NCBI GenBank assembly: GCA_051651625.1
Contig: JBOFSQ010000108.1
Coordinates: 1-64,000, forward strand
Direction of reading: 5' to 3'
Origin: JBOFSQ01 sp051651625
GTDB taxonomy: Bacteria > Planctomycetota > Planctomycetia > Pirellulales > Thermoguttaceae
Length of the DNA stretch: 64,000 nt
Below are positions 45,141 to 53,382 of the stretch, piece after piece. The position numbers and the translations under genes are program-made. The notes below the pieces were generated by a model. That model had not been told where the DNA came from, made no database searches, and saw only the letters and a program-made list of their open reading frames with translations. Each line of letters starts with the position of its first letter. Position 1 is the stretch's first letter.

Positions 45141-45398
45141 TTAGCCGTAGTGCGAGCGACATTGCGCGATTTCTATTTGCCCATTGTTAATGCGATAGAC
45201 TAACCGATTGGTGTCATCGATCCGCCGACTCCACCAGCCAGTCAAATCACCTTTTAGCGGTTCGGGCTTGCCAATGCCGTCATAACCATTGCGCGAAATG
45301 TCTTGCAAGAGTTGATTGATGCGTTTTAGCGTTTTTTTGTCTTGCGTCTGCCAGTACAAATAATCTTCCCACGCGTCATCGTGCCAGAACTTATTCAT
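45141..45398 (-). CDS. yoeB: YoeB-family mRNA interferase toxin
   Basis: 85 residues from ATG 45398, which overlaps the antitoxin stop by 8 bp and has GAGG upstream. WHDDAWEDYLYWQTQDKKTLKRIN, GKPEPLKGDLTGWWSRRIDDTNRLVYRI and CRSHYG follow E. coli YoeB closely, including the catalytic-region Glu/Arg and C-terminal His-Tyr. YoeB cuts mRNA at the ribosomal A site. Its partner here is a RelB/DinJ-type antitoxin rather than the usual YefM, an exchanged pairing also known from other bacteria. Confidence 0.93.
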   Translation of the reverse strand: MNKFWHDDAWEDYLYWQTQDKKTLKRINQLLQDISRNGYDGIGKPEPLKGDLTGWWSRRIDDTNRLVYRINNGQIEIAQCRSHYG

Positions 45399-45654
45399 CG
45401 GCGACCTCAATCAACTCGTGCAACTGTCCTTTACCGGACTCAAGTTCGGCGATAGCTTGGCGCAGTCGCTCCTGATTGGTTGCGCTGTAAAACGGATCAG
45501 CAACAATTTCAAAAGGGATTTTGTTTTGTTGAACCACCGCTTTGGTAAACATAGTGATTGCGGTGGTCATGTTTAATCCCATATCAGCAAAGAGAGTTTC
45601 GGCTTGTTTTTTTAAGTGCTCGTCCATACGGACGGTGACATTTGTAGTTGCCAT
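45391..45654 (-). CDS. RelB/DinJ-family antitoxin
   Basis: 87 residues with AAGGAT upstream of ATG 45654. TNVTVRMDEHLKKQAETLFADMGLNMTTAITMF is the ribbon-helix-helix DNA-binding half of RelB/DinJ antitoxins; the C-terminal half (about 55-87) should wrap the toxin. It precedes and overlaps yoeB, the normal order for an autoregulated module. The module sits between the floA remnant and intact floA, flanked by inverted R1 copies. Confidence 0.92.
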   Translation of the reverse strand: MATTNVTVRMDEHLKKQAETLFADMGLNMTTAITMFTKAVVQQNKIPFEIVADPFYSATNQERLRQAIAELESGKGQLHELIEVADE

Positions 45655-45834
45655 ATTGCATATCCTTTATATACCGTAAACAGGGACAATTTGTCTGTTG
45701 GTACCGCAATGGCAGGCGAAATGAAGCGATGTATCCAATCACCATCACCGGAATCATCACGACAAGAAACAAACTTCCAAACAAAGGGGGACCCGCGTCG
45801 TGCGGAACGGATTGCGTTTCCTACGCAAGGTCTA

Positions 45835-45940
45835 CGCGGGAAGGCAATTCGGGCACTCGCTTACGCGTCGCGTTCTTATTCACTGGCTTACGGCGTCGTG
45901 CTCTTATTCACTCGCTTGCGCTTCACGCTCCGATTCCGGT
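45835..45940. repeat. R1 forward (right-type) copy running into the floA stop
   Basis: GGGCACTCGCTTACGCGTCG (45855-45874) is followed by CACTCGCTTGCGCTTCACGC (45910-45929), whose CTCCGATTC overlaps the last codons of floA. The TCA at 45923-45925, complement of the floA TGA stop, lies inside R1-like sequence. Confidence 0.75.
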
Positions 45941-46867
45941 TGTTCGCATCGCTGTTGCGAGAGCTTGCGGCACCTTCGCTTCGTTGAGTACAACTTTGGC
46001 GCGATTCTCGGCGACGCGGGCACGCATTTCTTGTTCGATGGCGAGCGCGAGAGCGCGTCGTTCCTCGGCCCGCGCACGCGCGACTCGCGTGTCGGCCTCG
46101 GCTTGGTCGGCTTGCAAACGTGCGCCAACGTTTTGGCCAACGTCAATATCTGCAATGTCGATTGAAACGATCTGAAACGCCGTCTGCGAGTCGAGGCCGC
46201 GAGCCAAAACTTGACGCGAAATCAAATCGGGATTTTCCATAACTTTGAAGTGCGTTTCGGCGGAACCGATAGCGGTGATGATCCCTTCGCCAACGCGGGC
46301 GATGATTGTGTCTTCGGTGGCACCGCCGATGAGCTGGTCAAGATTTGTACGCACCGTAACTTGCGCACGCACCAAAAGTTCGACGCCGTTTTTGGCGATG
46401 GCGGATAACGTTGTTCGTCCGCTCTTTCGCACGTCGGGACAGGCAATCACCTTTGGGTTGACGCTCGTTCGCACCGCTTCGAGAACGTCGCGTCCAGCGA
46501 GATCAATCGCGGCGGCTTGATCGAAACTCAAGTTCAAATTGGCACGGTGCGCAGCGATGATCGCACGAATCACGTTTGGCGGCGACCCGCCCGCAAGAAA
46601 GTGTGCTTCGAGACGCCGCGTCGTTATCCCACTCGGCCCCGAAATCGAAAGCCCCGCCTGACGGGCCATAATTCGGCACTGCACAATCACGCGCGACCGG
46701 ACCTGACGTAAACTCATTCCGACCAAGTTCATCAGGCTAACGTGCGCACCCGACATAAAAGCCTGAAACCAAAGCGATCCGTAAAAGTAGAAGACCATCC
46801 CCGCAACAAGGAACGCGATCCCACCAACGACTACACCAGCAACAACAAGCGGATTGGTTGCGTCCAT
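45923..46867 (-). CDS. floA: Flotillin-like protein FloA
   Basis: 314 residues from ATG 46867 (MDATNPL), with AGGGGTGAG upstream; ATG 46885 would add six residues. An N-terminal membrane segment (VVAGVVVGGIAFLVAGMVFYFY) leads to the FloA/SPFH-like domain: VSLMNLVGMSLRQV, ISGPSGITTRRLEAHFLAGG, VRKSGRTTLSAIAKNGVELLVRAQVTVRTNLDQLIGGA (quoted in part), GEGIITAIGSAE and IDIADIDVGQNVGARLQADQ, followed by a coiled-coil tail. FloA scaffolds membrane microdomains. Here a partial second copy lies at 44.7 kb. Confidence 0.93.
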   Translation of the reverse strand: MDATNPLVVAGVVVGGIAFLVAGMVFYFYGSLWFQAFMSGAHVSLMNLVGMSLRQVRSRVIVQCRIMARQAGLSISGPSGITTRRLEAHFLAGGSPPNVIRAIIAAHRANLNLSFDQAAAIDLAGRDVLEAVRTSVNPKVIACPDVRKSGRTTLSAIAKNGVELLVRAQVTVRTNLDQLIGGATEDTIIARVGEGIITAIGSAETHFKVMENPDLISRQVLARGLDSQTAFQIVSIDIADIDVGQNVGARLQADQAEADTRVARARAEERRALALAIEQEMRARVAENRAKVVLNEAKVPQALATAMRTTGIGA

Positions 46868-46965
46868 AAGACTCACCCCTTTCATAAACCGACACACAAA
46901 ACACATCAAACGGCGTGTGAGTATACCGGCGACGCCCACGCTTCAAAGGGGTGAGGGGAAGTTTT

Positions 46966-47094
46966 ACCCGTTACGGGTCGATTTGTAGACTTCGCCCGCC
47001 GCAAAACTGCGGCCCGCGGCAGTGACGCTCGCGGCAAGCCTCGATGGGACGCTACCGTTTTGGCGCGCGAAATTCACACTGTCTCATGTACACG
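46966..47094. repeat. R2 dispersed repeat, copy 4 (inverted, with extra insert)
   Basis: ACCCGTTACGGGTCGATTTG, then CCGCAAAACTGCGGCCCGCGG with an additional segment near 47010-47040, and CTACCGTTTTGGCGCGCGAA. Its end reaches the 3' end of the IMPase gene, so the last bases of that gene lie in R2. Confidence 0.8.
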
Positions 47095-47893
47095 TCTTGA
47101 CGATGCGTTTGACCGCGTTGTGAACAAGTCCGTTGCTACCGATTCCGTTGCCGCCGTCGATGACGGGGTGGCCTCGCCAGTCGGTGAAACGTCCGCCAGC
47201 TTCTTCGAGAATGACGAGCAGCGGCGCGGCGTCCCAGATGTTCATGAGAGGATCGACCATTACCTCGGCTTGTCCGGTTGCGACAAGGTAGTAACCGTAA
47301 GCGTCGCCCCAAGTTCGTGTGAGGCGGCAACGGCTTTCGAGTTTTTCGTAGACATCGCGGCGAGATATTTTGTCGAACGTTGCCACTTCGCTTGTTAGGA
47401 AGAGCGAGTCGCGTAGTGTACGAGTTTCGGAGACGGTGGCGCGCTTTGGTGTCTTGCTGCGCGGCGAGGTTGTCCACGCACCGCTTCCGACCGTACCCCA
47501 TAGCATCACATCAAGTGCTGGAAGCGCGACAACGCCGATCTGGCTAACGCCGTCGCGCTGTAGACCAACGAGCGTGCTGTAGAGCGGGACGTTGTGGATG
47601 AACGACTTCGTTCCGTCGATTGGATCGAGAATCCACCGCCACGCACCTGTTCTGTTCACCGCGGGAAACTCTTCACCGACGATAGAGTCGTTCGGAAATT
47701 TGTCGGCGATCTGTTCGCGGAGCCAGCGTTCGGCACTGCGGTCGGCGATGGTAACGGGCGAGGCGTCGGATTTGGATTCGACAGCGAGCGACTTCGCACC
47801 AAACCAGCGAAGCGTCATTTTACCAGCCGCTTCGGCTAACGCACGTGCTGCTTTGAGACGTTTTGATAGTTCTCGGTCCATGTTCATGTTCAT
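47084..47893 (-). CDS. Inositol monophosphatase family phosphatase, histidinol-phosphatase (HisN)-like
   Basis: 269 residues from ATG 47893 (GAGG upstream; further ATGs at 47887 and 47881). Metal-site motifs are IVGEEFP, WILDPIDGTKSFIHNVPLYSTLVGL and WDAAPLLVILEEAGG, the classical IMPase three-part site (E, DPIDGT, WDxA). The combination SDASPVTIADRSAE and DGTKSFIHNVP resembles histidinol-phosphate phosphatases of the HisN type, but inositol phosphatase activity is not excluded. The start overlaps the radical SAM stop by 4 bp, in an operon of three genes. Confidence 0.88.
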   Translation of the reverse strand: MNMNMDRELSKRLKAARALAEAAGKMTLRWFGAKSLAVESKSDASPVTIADRSAERWLREQIADKFPNDSIVGEEFPAVNRTGAWRWILDPIDGTKSFIHNVPLYSTLVGLQRDGVSQIGVVALPALDVMLWGTVGSGAWTTSPRSKTPKRATVSETRTLRDSLFLTSEVATFDKISRRDVYEKLESRCRLTRTWGDAYGYYLVATGQAEVMVDPLMNIWDAAPLLVILEEAGGRFTDWRGHPVIDGGNGIGSNGLVHNAVKRIVKTCT

Positions 47894-48684
47894 TGTTGAA
47901 AATTCCTCACGAGTGAATGTGCTTTGTTCGCCTCTTCTGCGGAGAGCCACTGGCCGAGGACGGGATCGTGGCGGGCGTGTGATGATGGCGTGTAACCATC
48001 GCGTAGACTGAACATCGCTTGCGGCACGTTCCGCTGGCACCACTCCCAAACCGGTTTGAAACAGCACTCAAAATGTCCGGGGAGAAGAAGGTGACGCACC
48101 ACCAGCAATTGTGGACGCACCGCGTAAATCGCACGCATCGACTCCGTAACGACATCAACGTAGTCGCTCACTCCGCACAGAGACTTTGCACAATCAGCGT
48201 TCCCAAACTTGAAGTCAGCAACGAAGTGCGCGACGTAAGACGCGAGACGCATCAAGAGATCAGGCGTTGTGTAGAAGTTCGACTTCCAAACTACTGGCGG
48301 CAAGTTTGGTGTCTGATCCATCAGTTCGATCAGTGCGTCGGCGTGAACTGTCGGTTCACCACCAACCCACTGGAGCGTTCGCGCACCCTGCTGGCGTCCC
48401 CATGTAACTGCGTCGCGGAAAAGTTTTGGTGTCAGCGTTTCGCCTTGAGTTGGGTCGAGTGCATTCGGTGTACCGATGCAAAATACGCACCGCAAGTTGC
48501 ACCCCGAAAGATAAAACAAGTGCGACGGGACGAGGTGCGGCTCTTCGCTGTACTCAATCCGATGACGGAATACGCGAACGCCGCCGCCACCGGTTCGGTC
48601 GCCGCTATGTACACCTCCGCGCACACCGCAAAAACTCGGTGCGTCCAAACGGCATTGTCGTGGACACAGGTTGCACGATGTCAT
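47890..48684 (-). CDS. Radical SAM protein, PflX/AmmeMemoRadiSam-like
   Basis: 264 residues. N-terminal Cys motif CNLCPRQCRLDAPSFCG and, after EEPHLVPSHLFYLSGCNLRC, the radical SAM cluster CNLRCVFC (CxxxCxxC); later VGGEPTVHADAL binds SAM. The layout with CPRxC and a late cluster is that of COG1313 (PflX-like) proteins, one branch of which accompanies AMMECR1 and Memo. An AMMECR1-Memo fusion is 20 kb away. Substrate unknown. It overlaps both neighbours by ATGA, so translation is coupled to the genes at 48681-49784 and 47084-47893. Confidence 0.85.
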   Translation of the reverse strand: MTSCNLCPRQCRLDAPSFCGVRGGVHSGDRTGGGGVRVFRHRIEYSEEPHLVPSHLFYLSGCNLRCVFCIGTPNALDPTQGETLTPKLFRDAVTWGRQQGARTLQWVGGEPTVHADALIELMDQTPNLPPVVWKSNFYTTPDLLMRLASYVAHFVADFKFGNADCAKSLCGVSDYVDVVTESMRAIYAVRPQLLVVRHLLLPGHFECCFKPVWEWCQRNVPQAMFSLRDGYTPSSHARHDPVLGQWLSAEEANKAHSLVRNFQQ

Positions 48685-49784
48685 TGTTTTTCGGTCTGCG
48701 TTTCCGACGACGGTTGCGGTGGAACGGTTGCAAAAAAACCGACGGCATACCAGTGCCCCTGCGACGACTCCATCATATCGTAGGCGTAGTAAGTGTGGCT
48801 ACGCTTCATCGCACTCCAGTGAGGTGCCGACCCGCGCCACTGACCGACCAAGGCGATTGCCGCCTCAAGCGGTGTGGCGTTGAACCCGTTGACCGCACAA
48901 ATCTCCGACGTTGAAACGACCCCCTCGATCTCGTTCTTGGCCGCAGCTTGTCGTTTACCGTAGTTATAGTGTCCCATCGAACGACGGGTCGCTTGGTATA
49001 TGGCGTGCTCCGCCGCGAGCCGTTCCATAACTGGGTGAAAAGCTCCTTCGGTACTCTTCGGCGCGTGTTGGTGCGTGCGAACGGCGTAGATGAGCGAACG
49101 CTGCGCGAGCGTCGCGTTCGGCAAAGTCAGCAGAACAGCGATCTCTTTCGGATTGAACGCACGCCCTTTCACAAACGGCATTGCACTTGTGAGCCTGTCG
49201 GAGGTTGTCCCGCACCCGTTTTCGAGTTCCACAATGGCAACACCCGCGCGGCCACCCATTGCCGAAAACTCCGGCGACTGCAAGATCGGGTCGCGCGTCG
49301 AGATGACGACACAAGTGTACGACTTGAGAAGGGCGGCGACTTCCTCATTCATCAGCGTCTCAAGCTCGAACTGTTCGCAGAGAGCTGCTTCGCCAATGAC
49401 CGGTCGTTGACCGGAGTTTTGGGCGATTGGCAACGGTGTCGCAGACGCCGAGTTGACGTAGTATGTCGTATGCCGCACTGGAATGCCGGTCGATTCCAGT
49501 GGCCAGGCCGCATCGTCGCGGAAGTAGATGAAGAGAGGTTGCAACGTTTGACGCCCACTCTCTTTGGCCGTATCAATGTTGTCGTACCAGCGGCACGGCG
49601 AGTACGGTGCTGGCGGTTCAAGCGTTGCATCGGGTTCGGCGGCGAACAGCGAACCGGCGACGAGGTACGCCAGCAAGCCGGAAAAGATTCTCAATCTTAC
49701 CCAGTTCCACGGACGCAAACAGGTGCTATAATCACGCAGGTCGTAAGGGGTAGTGGCGCGGCTCATTATCGTGGGTCGAATCAT
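48681..49784 (-). CDS. Exported protein with a CAP-like C-terminal domain
   Basis: 367 residues from ATG 49784 with AAAGGAG upstream. A hydrophobic segment at about 32-48 (IFSGLLAYLVAGSLFA) acts as a signal or anchor. Residues about 65-220 hint at a thioredoxin-like region (CRWYDNIDTAKESGRQTLQPLFIYF), without a clear CxxC. From about 255 the pattern RLAAEHAIYQATRRSMGHYNYGKR, TSEICAVN, ALVGQWRGSAPHWSAM and GHWYAVGFFA resembles CAP/SCP domains. First gene of a coupled three-gene operon with the radical SAM and IMPase proteins; the connection is unexplained. Confidence 0.62.
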   Translation of the reverse strand: MIRPTIMSRATTPYDLRDYSTCLRPWNWVRLRIFSGLLAYLVAGSLFAAEPDATLEPPAPYSPCRWYDNIDTAKESGRQTLQPLFIYFRDDAAWPLESTGIPVRHTTYYVNSASATPLPIAQNSGQRPVIGEAALCEQFELETLMNEEVAALLKSYTCVVISTRDPILQSPEFSAMGGRAGVAIVELENGCGTTSDRLTSAMPFVKGRAFNPKEIAVLLTLPNATLAQRSLIYAVRTHQHAPKSTEGAFHPVMERLAAEHAIYQATRRSMGHYNYGKRQAAAKNEIEGVVSTSEICAVNGFNATPLEAAIALVGQWRGSAPHWSAMKRSHTYYAYDMMESSQGHWYAVGFFATVPPQPSSETQTEKQ

Positions 49785-49923
49785 CGTGTGTTCTCCTTTT
49801 GTGGAATGGTTTGCGGTCTCACTTGAGGCGAGACCATTTGGGCGATTGTAACGGTTGTAGCGATTTTGGCAAGTGCGGCTGTCGCCTCACTTGTTATCTG
49901 TTTTTTGAGAAAGGTAGCGGATT

Positions 49924-51882
49924 ATGCGTTCAACGAACCGTATTTTGTGGGTCTTTTGGTGTATGGTCGCGGTTGCTCTTTTGGGGGGCGACTTTGTTTT
50001 GGCACAGCGGATGAGCCGTGGTCGCCGGGTTACGCCGCCGACGCCGCGTGCGGAGGTTGATACGCCGTCGCCATCGCGGACGGGTGTGGTTGTCCCAAAA
50101 GATTCTTCTTGGCCAGAGCAACTGGCAGCGGCGTGCGAACAGGCGAAGACAACCGCCATCGCACCGAAACCAGCCGACTTGGTTGCGATGAATCGTGAAA
50201 TGGCGACGGTCGTTCGCCAGCTTGAGACAGCGATGCGGCGACAGTTCAAGGCCGACGAGGTCGCCGAGTGGCGTACACGCCTTGACTTCACGAAGCTCAA
50301 CGCCGCACTTCGCCAGCAAAAACCGCTCGAAAAAGAGTTGTTGGACGTTATCGCTGGCGAACTCGATGGCGACGCGCCGGGCGTCCGGTTCAAACTTTTT
50401 GACCCGCTCCGCGACATTGTTCGCCGCTATCGGACGATTGCTGCCGTCTTGGAAAAAGGCGACTTTGAGAATCGGGTCGATGTTCTCTTCACACACCTTC
50501 CAAATTACGTCACGCAGTACCGCGAAGGGACCGATCCCGAACTCGGTTTTGCGATAGCGGGTGCGATTCGGTGGATCGGCGACATGGGGCGTTTCCTGCC
50601 GGGCGCGCGTTCTGTCGTTCCTCTGATCAAAAGAAATCTCGATGGGCTCAACGTATTTGTTGACGTGAGTCTGCCGCTTCTGTCGCTTCCGTTCAAACGT
50701 GAGTTTTCGCAGGAGTTTGAGGTCAAAGACACGATTATGGATGCCAGCGTTGTCGGCTCTGGTACTATGAAAGGTCACACGACCGCAATTTTTGTCCCGC
50801 GCGAGCCGGTTGCCGAGATCAAGCTCGTACTCGAAGGCGAACTTAACTCGGAGACCAAGAGTCGTCGTGATCCTGTCACGCTCGAAACTTCGACTACCGG
50901 AACCGTGCGGGCCGAGAAGTCGATTTTCGTTTCAACGACAGGGATCAAGACTCAACCCGCCAAAGCCAAGGCCGACCTAGTATCCGAGACTCGCAATTTG
51001 CAGATCAACGCTGGTGGTGTTGTATCCAATATCGCGCGCCGTGCTGTCAGTGAACGTAAAGGTGAAGCCCAAGCGGCTGCGGCGCGAAAGGCTGAACAGC
51101 GTGTCGGTCGTCAAGTCGATGGCGAGGCGAATCCGCAAATCGCCGACCTCGACAAGCGTTTCCAATCGATTCTCGGCCCGCTCTTCCAGACCAGTCTTGT
51201 GCCGCAGGACTGGGCGTTCGGTACGACCGAGTCGACGTTCTGGACGCGAATGGCCGTTGCTGGTTCGTGGCAAGTTGCCGCACCGACTCCGCCGCCCGCT
51301 ATGCAGGATGCTGATGTTGTCGTTCGCGTTCACCAGTCAGCGGCCAACAACGGCGCAGCGATGGGACTTGCGGGGCGACTCGTCGAAGAAGAAAAACTCG
51401 TCGAAGAACTCAAGGCCCGTTTTGAAAAAGTTCCAGCGGCACTCCAGCGTCCAGAGACCGAACCGGCTTGGCGGTTTTCGTTCGCGCGTGAACAGCCGAT
51501 CAGTCTCTCGTTTGACGACGGACTTGTCCGACTCGTTTTGCGAATCGACCAGTTTCGCCGCGACGGTGTTGACCGCGTTCCACCAGCCGACATCGACATT
51601 ATGATCGCCTATCGCGTTAGCATGCAAGACGGCAAAGTCGTTTGGGAACAGGCCGAACCGGTTAGCGTCTTCCCGCGCGGCCACAAGTCTGGCGACCAAA
51701 TCCCCGCGCGACTTCTGGCATCGTGTGCGCCAGTTCGTGAACGACTCAATGCGCAGATGCCGAAGACGGTCGATGCCAAACCGTTTGAACTCCCCGAACG
51801 TTTCGCCGGAAAACAACTTATTCCGTGCTGTGCAATCGTTGATGACGGCTGGATCACGCTCGGCTGGAAACTTGGCGAGTAG
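49924..51882 (+). CDS. Secreted planctomycete protein of unknown function
   Basis: 652 residues. A signal peptide (WCMVAVALLGGDFVLA) is followed by a Pro/Thr-rich start, helical regions (about 60-190), beta-rich repeats (VKDTIMDASVVGSGTMKGHTT, IKLVLEGELNSETKSRRDPV), a basic linker (RKGEAQAAAARKAEQRV) and a C-terminal beta region ending in DDGWITLGWKL. No catalytic motif is recognised. AAAGG upstream of ATG 49924 fits a start. Genes with such composition are common in planctomycete genomes; I cannot name a family. Confidence 0.75.
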   Translation: MRSTNRILWVFWCMVAVALLGGDFVLAQRMSRGRRVTPPTPRAEVDTPSPSRTGVVVPKDSSWPEQLAAACEQAKTTAIAPKPADLVAMNREMATVVRQLETAMRRQFKADEVAEWRTRLDFTKLNAALRQQKPLEKELLDVIAGELDGDAPGVRFKLFDPLRDIVRRYRTIAAVLEKGDFENRVDVLFTHLPNYVTQYREGTDPELGFAIAGAIRWIGDMGRFLPGARSVVPLIKRNLDGLNVFVDVSLPLLSLPFKREFSQEFEVKDTIMDASVVGSGTMKGHTTAIFVPREPVAEIKLVLEGELNSETKSRRDPVTLETSTTGTVRAEKSIFVSTTGIKTQPAKAKADLVSETRNLQINAGGVVSNIARRAVSERKGEAQAAAARKAEQRVGRQVDGEANPQIADLDKRFQSILGPLFQTSLVPQDWAFGTTESTFWTRMAVAGSWQVAAPTPPPAMQDADVVVRVHQSAANNGAAMGLAGRLVEEEKLVEELKARFEKVPAALQRPETEPAWRFSFAREQPISLSFDDGLVRLVLRIDQFRRDGVDRVPPADIDIMIAYRVSMQDGKVVWEQAEPVSVFPRGHKSGDQIPARLLASCAPVRERLNAQMPKTVDAKPFELPERFAGKQLIPCCAIVDDGWITLGWKLGE

Positions 51883-51908
51883 ATGTTGCGCGATTATTGA
51901 TCGCGTGC

Positions 51909-52005
51909 AATAGAAGCCGGAAGGGAGCGGAGCGTACTGACGGAGTTGTGGTTTGCACTTGTTCACCGTCAATACGGCGAGTACGCCTCCTTTCCGGCTT
52001 CTATT
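51909..52005. repeat. R3 MITE-like inverted repeat, copy 1
   Basis: 97 bp with ends AATAGAAGCCGGAA and TTTCCGGCTTCTATT and inner arms sharing GGCGTACT/CTGACGG-type sequence. It can fold into one hairpin with a loop of about 20-25 bp. The second copy, 160 bp, lies at 57179-57338. Confidence 0.85.
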
Positions 52006-52055
52006 TTCATACCGCGACGAAATCGGGGGTGAACGGTTTTCACGGAGGAAATCCA

Positions 52056-52928
52056 ATGCGTTCTTGGCGTGTGATTTGTGTGTTGGTGTCGTTTGTCGGC
52101 GTCGTGCTCTGTTCGCGCGCCGACGAGCCGCAGAAGTACATGCTGCGGTACCGGTTTGAGCCTGAACAAGTGATGCGGTGGACGGTTGTCCAGTCGCTCT
52201 CGCAGGTAACGTCTATTCGTGGAACGACCGACCGGGTTGAATCGACGAGTCGTTCGACGAAGGTTTGGAAGGTTCGTGACGTTGCCGAGAGTGGTAACGC
52301 GACGCTTATCTACAGCGTCGATGATGTTGTGATGACGAAGCGTCAGACCGACTATCCAGAATCGTTCTATGACAGTCGCAAGAGCGACGCCGAGATTCCG
52401 CCAGTTTTTCGTGACGTTGCTGCGCTCTTGAAACGTCCGCTGGCCGAGATTACGTTTACGCCACTCGGTCACGTTGTAAAGCGCGTCGCGCTTGCGACTT
52501 ACGCGGCGGGAACGGAAGAGAATCGGATTGTTGTTCCTCTCCCTGAAGAACCGGTGACGGTTGGTGAGACGTGGTTTGTCCCGCACGAGATTGTAATCCC
52601 GCGCGGCGACGGACGTGTTCGCAAACTTGCTGCGCGGCACCGTTTCACTCTTGACTCTGTAAAAACCGGAATCGCAACGCTCTCGTTCCAAACGCAAGTT
52701 CTCACGCCAATCGGATCGCCGAAAGACGAGCTTGAAGTTCTCGATCAGCTCACCAGCGGAACGCTGCGACTAGACCTCGATACCGGCACGATGGTCTCGC
52801 ACCGAACGCAAATTGACCGCACCATCGTAGGGTTTGAAGGCGGCGGTAGTTCGGTCGTCTATAAGATGCAGATCGACGAATGCTGCTGCGGATTCAAGAC
52901 GTGTTCAATCTGTTCACCAAAGCCATGA
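52056..52928 (+). CDS. Secreted protein of DUF6263-like type
   Basis: 290 residues from ATG 52056, set by GGAGGAAATCC. A signal peptide (VICVLVSFVGVVLCSRA) precedes a beta-rich body: YMLRYRFEPEQVMRWTVVQ, TSTSRSTKVWKVRDV, TYAAGTEENRIVVPLPEEPV, GETWFVPHEI and GTLRLDLDTGTMVSH. This repeated strand pattern resembles planctomycete secreted proteins of the DUF6263 type; the name is tentative. The C-terminus is Cys-rich (CCCGFKTCSIC). Its stop overlaps the ruvX start by ATGA. Confidence 0.6.
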   Translation: MRSWRVICVLVSFVGVVLCSRADEPQKYMLRYRFEPEQVMRWTVVQSLSQVTSIRGTTDRVESTSRSTKVWKVRDVAESGNATLIYSVDDVVMTKRQTDYPESFYDSRKSDAEIPPVFRDVAALLKRPLAEITFTPLGHVVKRVALATYAAGTEENRIVVPLPEEPVTVGETWFVPHEIVIPRGDGRVRKLAARHRFTLDSVKTGIATLSFQTQVLTPIGSPKDELEVLDQLTSGTLRLDLDTGTMVSHRTQIDRTIVGFEGGGSSVVYKMQIDECCCGFKTCSICSPKP

Positions 52929-53374
52929 CCGCGATGCAAGGACGTTTACTTGGTGTTGATTATGGTACGGTGCGAATTGGTCTTGCGATCAGTGATCCTG
53001 ATCAGATCGTTTCGAGTCCGCTTGCGGTCTATGCGCGACGGACGCTGGAGCGCGATGCGACGTTTTTTGTGGAGTTGGTGCGTGAAGAGCGTGTGAGCGG
53101 AATTGTTGTTGGGATTCCGGTTCACCTTGACGACTTTGAAGGCGAGCAAGCGCAAGTGGTGCGTTCGTTTGGCGAGTGGCTTGCGTCGGTGACGGGTTTG
53201 CCAGTCGATTACCAAGACGAGCGTTACACGTCTGTCGATGCCGAAACGATTCTGCGCGGCGCACGTCTGACACACAAACGCCGCAAAGAACGCCGCGACA
53301 AAATCGCCGCACACCTTATTCTGACGGCGTATATGGAGCGTGTTGCGAACGTATGCGTAAGAGTTCGTCAGTAA
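52925..53374 (+). CDS. ruvX: Putative pre-16S rRNA nuclease / Holliday junction resolvase-like YqgF
   Basis: 149 residues from ATG 52925, overlapping the preceding stop. LLGVDYGTVRIGLAISDP carries the first catalytic Asp of the RNase H-like YqgF fold; VVGIPVHLDDFEGEQAQVVRSF, DYQDERYTSVDAETIL (second acidic residues) and KIAAHLILTAYMER (final Asp replaced by the AAHLIL helix) follow. The family trims 16S rRNA in E. coli and has been linked to DNA resolution. It is coupled to a secreted protein gene, which looks coincidental. Confidence 0.9.
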   Translation: MTAMQGRLLGVDYGTVRIGLAISDPDQIVSSPLAVYARRTLERDATFFVELVREERVSGIVVGIPVHLDDFEGEQAQVVRSFGEWLASVTGLPVDYQDERYTSVDAETILRGARLTHKRRKERRDKIAAHLILTAYMERVANVCVRVRQ

Positions 53375-53382
53375 ACGGGTCT

